Source: Rhizomys pruinosus
Taxonomy: Eukaryota > Chordata > Mammalia > Rodentia > Spalacidae
DNA: 64,000 nt
Assembly (NCBI GenBank): GCA_009823505.1
Contig: VZQC01001008.1
Location: 2,753,874-2,817,873 of the forward strand
Reading direction: 5' to 3'
The notes beneath the pieces were generated by a model. The model had not been told where the DNA came from, searched no databases, and saw nothing but the letters and a program-made list of their open reading frames with translations. Shown piece after piece: positions 50,601 through 59,600 of the stretch. The position numbers and the translations under genes are program-made. Numbering within the stretch: the stretch's first letter is position 1; each line of letters starts with the position of its first letter.

Positions 50601-53600
50601 ATATAAGATATCAAACTAGAGACAATATCATGTGTTGGTTACTATAGCCTCAGCCTCTTTAAGAAAAGAATACAGATCTGAAGGAGGAAGAGCCCTTAGA
50701 CCCCAGATGATGTGCAGAGAGAAGAGGACAGGCCTATAGATTGCACAGTACCTGCAAGGCACAGGGGCAGCAGCTGAGGATCCAGAGATTGCCCAAAGTT
50801 TATTGCCCAAAACAATAAACCTCTACAGAAAAAAACTTTAAAGGGACTGAAAGATACGGGACATATACGGCAGAATGCATGAACTGGGGTGGGGTGAGGG
50901 GGAAGGGAAAGGGAACTGAAAAACGCTGTATGAAATACATAAAACATCAGTTAAGTATATTAAAAATGGCAATCCTTATATGAAACATGTGGTGCTAATT
51001 TATAAGACTATACCAATTATCTCCAGTTAGTAAGGAACTTATTACTGCTCTTAGGACACCAAGTACACCTAACAAATGCCATTTCCCAGTTACCTCTGGT
51101 CGATTTTCCTCTGCTGCAGCACGTCTTTGATGAGGGCCATTCTCACAAGAGCACTGCCATTCAAGTGGCTCCAGCACCAGAGCTACAAGACAGGAACAAG
51201 CTTTACTTAACTGGCTAGAAACTGGATGTTAGCATCAACCACACCTAACAAAAATCACTTACTGGCATCCTTCTTCCAACAAAAGAATGGGAAAAGATCT
51301 TCAGGTCTTGGTCTGCTAAAGAACTTGGCACTACAAAGTATTCTGGAAGGCTGGAAGGGAGAGAAAGAGATCACAGAAAGTACTGTGCTCATCCATGTTC
51401 ACTGCTGCTCTAGTCACAGTATCTGAGCAATGGCCCAGCCTAGATGTCCATCAACAGGTAAATGGATAATGAAAATGTGGCACATGTACATAGTGGAATT
51501 TTATTCAGCAATAAAGAAAAATAAAATCATGATATTTACAGGAAAATGAATGGAACTGGAAATCATCATGTTATAACACCAAACTTAGACAAGTACCACA
51601 ATTTCTCTCATATGTGGAAACTAGATTTAAAGTTGTGGGGTGTGAGTGTGTGTGTGTTTAAGGGGGGGAAGGTAAGAGAACATGTGTTACATGAGAGCAT
51701 AAGGGGGATATCTGAATACTTGACGAGAGGAGACCATCAAGAGGGAGACAGAGAATGGGGAATATTTCAGTCTACAAAATAATACACATATGCTAAGTTT
51801 GGTGACACATGCCTTTAATCTCAGTACTCAGGAGGCAGAGACAGGCAGATGTCTCTGAGACTGAGGCCAGCCTGGTCTATATAGTGAGTTCCAGGCCAGC
51901 TGAGGCTAAAAGGACCCTGTCTAAAAAGACTGAAACAAAATAAGACATATGTATGAAGATGTAATTATGAAATCCATATTTATTTTATAAAATCCCTTTA
52001 TTGATGTTTTGTGTATTTCATACATCATTTTTCAGTCCAGTTTAGACACATTCCCCTTTCCAGGCCCTCCGCCCCACCCCATATCATGCATTCTGCCATA
52101 CATGTCTTGTATCTTTTTCTGTCTTTTTAAAGTTTTTCTCTGCAGAGACTTATTGTTTTGGGCAGAAGTTAACTGTTTCAGTCAGTTCTTTGACCCAGTC
52201 CTTATGTTGTTGTTCCCTCCCCAAAACCATAATTTTTTATTTAATGCACTTTTATTGAATTTTTCTGCATTTCATACACAACATCTTAGTCCTCTTTATA
52301 CTCCCTTCCCCACTGGCACCCCTTATGGGCTCCCCATGACTGGATTTTATGCATTCTGTCATTTATGTTAAGTCTCATCAAGTCAACTTAGTGTCCCCTG
52401 ACATCTCTCAGTGCAAGTTCATCCACTGGGGTCTAGTCAGCCTATCTAAAGTCACTTCCTGCAGAAGATCAGCTCTTCCTCACCCAGTAGTAATCACCTG
52501 CCCAATAGTTCTTTGGCTAAGATTGGGGCCTTCTACACATTTCCACGGTTCTATGCTGGGTTTTTGTTCTGCTTGAGTCTGCATGGGTCTTCTGCATGCT
52601 GTCTCCATTGCTGTAAGCTCATATCAGCAAAGTTCCAGGAGTCCGTGGGACTATATTTTCATATGGTCATACACCTCCTTCCTGGCTCTTATAATCTTTC
52701 TGCCCCCTCTTCCGAAATGATCCCTGAGCCCTGGGTTCATTGCCCTCAACAGAGGGAGCATAAGGGAGCTTCGTTAATGAGAGTTGAGAGGGGTAGTATT
52801 CTTTCTACCTTGTTCCACTATTTTCAACTAAAAATTAACTTTAAAAAGGAGCCAGGTGTGGTGGCGCACGACTTTAATCCTAGCTCTTGGGAGGCAGAGG
52901 CAGGTGGATCTCTGTGAGTTCAAGGCCAGCCTGGTCTACAGAGTGAGTCCCAGGACAGTTGGGACAACAGGGAGACCTTGTCTCGAAAAGATTAAAAAAA
53001 AAAAAAAAGAAAGAAAGAAAATTGTTAAATAAAAGAGAGAAAGGAATTACTGTTTTATTTTTTTAATTTCATGGTACCCAGAATTGGTGGGATAAGTTTG
53101 ATGGAAAACTGAAAGATTGTAGAATTTAAATATAACCGATACCACCATGCCAGGCATGGTGGCGCATACCTTTAATCCTAGCACTCGGGAGGCAGAGGCA
53201 GCCTGGTCTACAGAGTGAGTTCCAGGACAGCTGGGCTACAGGGAGATCTTGTCTCGAAAAAGAACAAAAAAAAAAAAACAAACATATATCTGATACCAAT
53301 CCTTAATAAAATAAAAGATCTAGTCAAGCATTTTCACTCAGGAAAATTTGTTTTTGGCAGCTAAAACCATGATATAAAAAAAAATGGCCAGGTGTGGCGG
53401 TGCACACCTTTAATCCCAGCACTCGGGAGGCAGAGACAGGCAGATCTCTGTGAGTTCAAGGCCAGCCTGGTCTATCTACATAGCAAGCTCCAGGCCAGCT
53501 GGGACTAAAAGGGTCTCAAAAATATTTTTTAAAAATTGGGGGCTGGAGAGATGGCCTAGCAGTTAAGAGTGCCAACTGCTCTTGCAGAGGACCCAGGTTC

Positions 53601-56600
53601 AATCCCTAGCACCCACATGGCAGCTGAGAACCATCTTTAACTCCAGTTCCAGGGGAATCCAACACCCTCTTCTGACCTCTGAGGCATTGCACTAAATGGG
53701 TGCACAAACCTACATGCAGACAGTACATTCATACACATAAAAAATAAAATTAAGGCAAACTGAGCAACGTCAATGTGATCTGAAAACAACTGTGCTTTTA
53801 TTTTGAATCTTAATAAAATAATAAAACCAAATTTTAAAAATTAAAAAAAAAAAAGAAATTAACAGTCCAGGCAGTTAAAAAATATATAAAAAAAAATTTT
53901 TAATGGAACTTTGGACCAGAAAGATTAAATGGACAGCCCTTGAACACTGTTAAGTACACATGACAGAGACACAGAGACACAAAAAACAATGTGAGCTTGC
54001 CTAGAAAAGGGACACACACACACACACACACATACCACACAGAGCAGCAGAGAGTACCACAGTTATTTCTAAAGAGCTAACATTTCTAAAGATACACAGG
54101 AGGCGAAGAACATGTTAGTGGACACCATAGGGATAAAACTAGTAATACTTAAGAGAATGGAAAATTGGGGGCTGGAGAATGCCTAGCAGTTAAGAGCACT
54201 GTATTAGTCACTTTTCTGTTGTTGTGATAAAACACCCATGACCAAGGAATCTTATAAAAGGAAGAGTTTTATTTGAGCTTAAGATTTGATGGTTCCAGGG
54301 AATTTAGAGTCCATTGTGGTGGGAGGCATGGTGCGGCTGGAGCAGCAAGCCGAGGGTCACATCTGGCAAAGAGCACAGGAAAGCAGAGAGAGGGCGACTG
54401 GAGAACACGAGGCTTGTTAAACTCACTAAGCCTGCCCCCAGTGACATACTTCCTCTAGCATGGCCACACCTTCTAAGACCTCCAAAAACAGTGCCACCAA
54501 ACTGGAGACAAATGTCTGAATACTTAAAGTCTATGGGGGACACTCATTCAAACACCACATTCCACTCCCTGGCCCCCATAGGCTCCTGACCATATAAATG
54601 CAAAAATGCATTTAGTCCACCTTAAAAGTCCCCATAGTCTGGGGCTGGAGAGATAGCCTAGCGGTTAAGAGCACGACCGCTCTTACAGAGGACCCGGGTT
54701 CGATCCCCGCACATCTCGCTATCCCCCTGATTTCTCAATGTGTCCAAGAACCGTCTGAAAACTCCAACTCCAGGAGAACTCCAGTTCCAGGGGAATCCGA
54801 CACCCTCTTCTGACCTCCGCGGATTGCACAACACAGGTGCACAAGACTTGCATGCAGACAGTACATTCATATACATACAGAACAATAATTAATAAAAAAA
54901 CAATTCTTTTTTAAGTCCCCATAGGTCTTTACCAGTTTCAATGCCATTCAAAAGTCTACAGTCCAAGTCTCTTCTGAGACTCAGGCCAATCTCTCTAACT
55001 GTAAGCTCCTGTTATAAATCAAAAGGCAAAATTACACACTCCCAATGCACAGTGGGACTGAATACACATTCCCATTCCAAAAGGGAGGAATAGAAGAGGG
55101 ACAGTGAGGAAATACTGGACCAAAACAAGACCAAAAACCAGCAGGGCAAAAACCAAGTCCAGTAGCGACTTCTGGGACTTGACTTCCAAGGGGCTTAGAT
55201 GGCTCAGCTCTTCCAGCTTTGCTTGCAACATACATCTCTTTCTTAGGCCAGTACCACTCCCTGTATGCAGCTCTCCTTGGCAAATATCTCACAGGTACAT
55301 CTTGAAGTCTTCCTGAGGTCTCCGCTGCCAACCAGGCTTCACATTCACAGCTTCAGGCAATGGCCTATCAGGGCCTTCTTTATTCAGGGAGCCCCTGCTG
55401 CACTCTGCCTGGCCTCTGCTGCTCTCTGAAACCGTGAGGAAGAACTGATGGACCCTTCACTCTTGCAAACTTCATGCCTCTAAAGCCAGCACCACGTGAA
55501 TGAAATTGCCGAATCTGGCTGCAAGTTCCGGATGACTCTCTCCTACTTTAACCACATTTGCCATTTTTATCTGCCTGGACTTGTTGGAGTAGAAAACGCT
55601 TTCAGTATTTCCTTTCAAAAGTTGGATAGCTGGGTGTGGTCTTGCCCTGAAGGTATTGATTTCTGTTGTTTACTTGTAAATATCTAGGCTTCGCCTTCAA
55701 TCACTTTAGTCTCCTTTATGAAAGGGAGCCTCTCCTCTCACATGCCTTGGCCACACCTTTAATCTTCCTAGTGTACTTTTCAGATCCAAACTGTATATTT
55801 CCATTTCCTTCTGACCCATTTGCTCTTTTTCACTGTAGATCTGTATAATATTACCATTAAAAGCCATGCCACCATTTCTACATTAAGGCTGTCTTGAAAC
55901 ATCCTCTCGCCAAAGACAAGTCCATTGCTTTTCAACTTAAGCATCAGGCAAGCAATTTGGGCTGTGGGCAAACTGCTGCCAGACTAATCAAAATATCCTA
56001 GTTGCTGGCTACAGTCTTATTTTCCTCTGGAACTAATTTTTTGCAGCATGCTTTCTCCAGTCCTTCTACAGAATGGCCATTTAAGCTCTGCTTAGCAGTA
56101 ATCAACAGCTTTTTCTAGCTCCAAAGTTCCAAAAGTTTCCACATTTCTCCCAAAACATCCACAATGGTCGGTTCTTCACAGCCAACACCCACTTCTGGTA
56201 CCAAATACCTGTATATTAGTCACTTTTCTGTTGCTGTGATAAAACACCAATGACCAAAAGAACTTATAAAAGGAAGAGTTTATTTGAGCTTCCGATTGAC
56301 GGTTTCAGGGAATTAGCAGTCCATTGTGTGGGAGGCATGGTGCGGGCTGGAGCAGCAAGCCAAGGTCACATCTCACAAACAGGCACAGGAGCAAGAGAGG
56401 GATCAACTGGAGACCATGAGGCTTGTTAAACTCACTAAGCCTGCCCCACAGTGACACTACTTTCCTCTCAGCCATGGCCACAACTTCTAAAACCTCCAAA
56501 AACACAGTGCCACCAAACTGGAGGACAAATGTCTGACATATTAAAAGCCTATGACGGACATCATTCAAAACCACCACAAGCACCGACTGCTCTTGAAGAG

Positions 56601-59600
56601 GCCCCGGGTTTCAATCCCAGCCCACATGGCGGCTAAGAACCGTCTTTAATCCCAATTCTAGGAGAAACTCCAGTTCCAGGGGAATCTGAGACCTCCTCTG
56701 ACCTCGCAGCATTGCACGACACATGGGTGCACAAAACCTACAATGCCAGACAGTATACTCATACACATACAAAAAAATAAATAAAATAAAAAAAAAGAGA
56801 GAATGGAAAATTTCTAGAGTAATGACCCTGTTTTGTCTGCAAATAATAAATATAAAGGAAGTCGGACCAGAACATTCCACCTTACACACATTCAATGTAA
56901 AGTTTTCTTGAATCTTCAAACAAATTAACTTGAAAAGATAGTTACAAGATAAATTACAAACACTCACTAGATTATTGATGACAGTAAAGAATTATTGTCA
57001 ACTCTTTTAAAGGCTATTAATGATAGGTTTGTGATAAAAATACATATTAAAAAACTTATTTAATAAGATAGTCTATTGCCGGCGTGGTGCGCATGCCCTT
57101 TAATCCATAAGCACTGGGAGGTAGAGGCAGGCAATCTTGTGAGTTCCACGACAGCTTGGGGCTACGGAGACCCTGTTCTCGAAAAGACAAAAAAAAAAAA
57201 AAAAAAATTACATCTTTAAGCCATAACTTGCCAGTTATCAAAGGTGGCAGGTTTGATTCTTCTTTAGGGAAGTCGCTTCTGTGTATAAGTCATTACCAGG
57301 TGTGCTCGTACATGCACACACATTAAAATAAGACTTACCAGGTAGATATCATGTAGCCCTCATTGATAGAACAAACTCTCCACCCAGAAGCGCCTGTCCT
57401 CTTGATTTCTCTGTCCCAATCTGAGTAAGTTTCGAACAGTGGAGTCCTCTGGCTGCTGCCACTGCCAGTTCCACTCCTTCCTCCTTCCTGCGCCTCCTGA
57501 GGGCATTCCATTAATTTTGTTGGCTATAGGAAAAGCAATATCATGAATTTTGTTTAACTGGTCCCTTTTTAGCCAGTATTTTCTTGCTCTTCCTGTGCCT
57601 CCTGTCACACGGATGTGGGACCCTCTGCTTCATCTTTCATGTCTCTCCAAAAATCATCTTACCCTTTTCATCAAGAAATAGCTCATCTGGTCCTTGTCTA
57701 AAGTCTTTTTCCTTCTAATGAAAACTCAATTTTCCTATTCTGCTGGCTTTACTTGCTTTCATATATGAGCAGGTCAACTTATTGTGAAGACTTTCATCTG
57801 ATCACCACTGCTTGACATAGCTGCTATAACATGTTTTTCTTTCTTTTATCAGTTATATAACGAAGAATGCCTATTGCCTATATTTTGTTTCTACTATCCT
57901 TATTTTTTCAATGTCTTTCATCTCCTACCATTTTATGGAAACTAGTTCTGACCCTCACCCATTTCCCTGCTCTAAACGGAGGCATAAACCTAAGTCATTT
58001 GCTTACTTTCTCCATGCGAGGGCACGGAGTAGATTCATCCAACAGTTACCTCTGTTCTCAAGTCCTCGAAATCTTCTATTTTTCCAACACCAACTTCTCA
58101 TTTACCTGCTCATTGTCAAATTCTTGCTTCAAAAGTGCTCAATTTGAAAAGATGACCAAGGTGCCTGTGCACCACTAGATGCTACAGTACTCTTTCCACA
58201 TGTTGAGCCTGGCAGGATGGGTCTATCCTTCACTTCCTTAGCAAGGAGCTTCCCTGCTCTCTTCTGGGAGCATACCTACAGCCTAGAAGCACAGGCAAAT
58301 GGCTAGAGAAAAGTGCTGTGCCAGCCAGCCTGATGTGCCCTAGAGTAACAACACAACTCCTCCTGGCCCAGTGTCTCACTGCCACAGGCTTATGTGGGAG
58401 TTGCTGTGCTGAACACACTGCAAGTCTGTACAACATACACTGTCTTGAAAAGATTATTTCATGGTTAGCTTAATGCCCCGAATTTGATGCTCTGCGCAAA
58501 TCCTAATGACTTCTTTGGGCCTTANCAAAGAGCACAGGAAGCAGAGAGAGGGCAACTGGAGACCATGAGGCTTGTTAAACTCACTAAGCCTGCCCCCAGT
58601 GACATACTTCCTCTAGCATGGCCACACCTTCTAAAACCTCCAAAAACAGTGCCACCAACTGGAGACAAATGTCTGAATACTTAAAGCCTATGACGGACAC
58701 TCATTCAAACCACCACAAGCACCGACTGCTCTTGAAGAGGCCCCGGGTTCAATCCCCAGCCCCACATGGCGGCTAAGAACCGTCTGTAACTCCAATTCCA
58801 GGAGAACTCCAGTTCCAGGGGAATCTGAGACCCTCTTCTGACCTCCGCAGCATTGCACGACATGGGTGCACAAACCTACATGCAGACAGTACACTCATAC
58901 ACATACAAAAATAAATAAAATAAAAAAAAGAGAGAATGGAAAATTCTAGAGTAATGACCCTGTTTTGTCTGCAAATAATAAATATAAAGGAAGTCGGACC
59001 AGAACATTCCACCTTACACACATTCAATGTAAAGTTTTCTTGAATCTTCAAACAAATTAACTTGAAAAGATAGTTACAAGATAAATTACAAACACTCACT
59101 AGATTATTGATGACAGTAAAGAATTATTGTCAACTCTTTTAAAGGCTATTAATGATAGGTTTGTGATAAAAATACATATTAAAACATTATTTAAAAGATA
59201 GTCTATTGCCGGGCGTGGTGGCGCATGCCTTTAATCATAGCACTTGGGAGGTAGAGGCAGGCAGATCTTGTGAGTTCCACGACAGCTGGGGCTACAGGGA
59301 GACCCTGTCTCGAAAAGACAAAAAAAAAAAAAAAATACAGTCTATTAACCATAACTTGCCAGTTATCAAAGGTGGCAGGTTTGATTCTTCTTTAGGGAAG
59401 TCGCTTCTGTGTATAAGTCATTACCAGGTGTGCTCGTACATGCACACACATTAAAATAAGACTTACCACGTAGATATCATGTAGCCCTCATTGATAGAAC
59501 AAACTCTCCACCCAGAAGCGCCTGTCCTCTTGATTTCTCTGTCCCAATCTGAGTAAGTTTCGAACAGTGGAGTCCTCTGGCTGCTGCCACTGCCAGTTCC

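Larger units (their letters stand above)
56386..58524. repeat. Left copy of a 2.1-kb direct duplication (error-rich)
   Basis: Matches 58526-60647 end to end: MaLR end, B2 remainder, unique sequence, B1 (57074-57190), MTMR10 exon and intron. It differs mainly by single-base gains and losses, many in homopolymers, for example GCCGGCGTGGTGCGCATGCC against GCCGGGCGTGGTGGCGCATG. It stops at the N at 58525. Read as an unmerged contig overlap. Confidence 0.93.
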
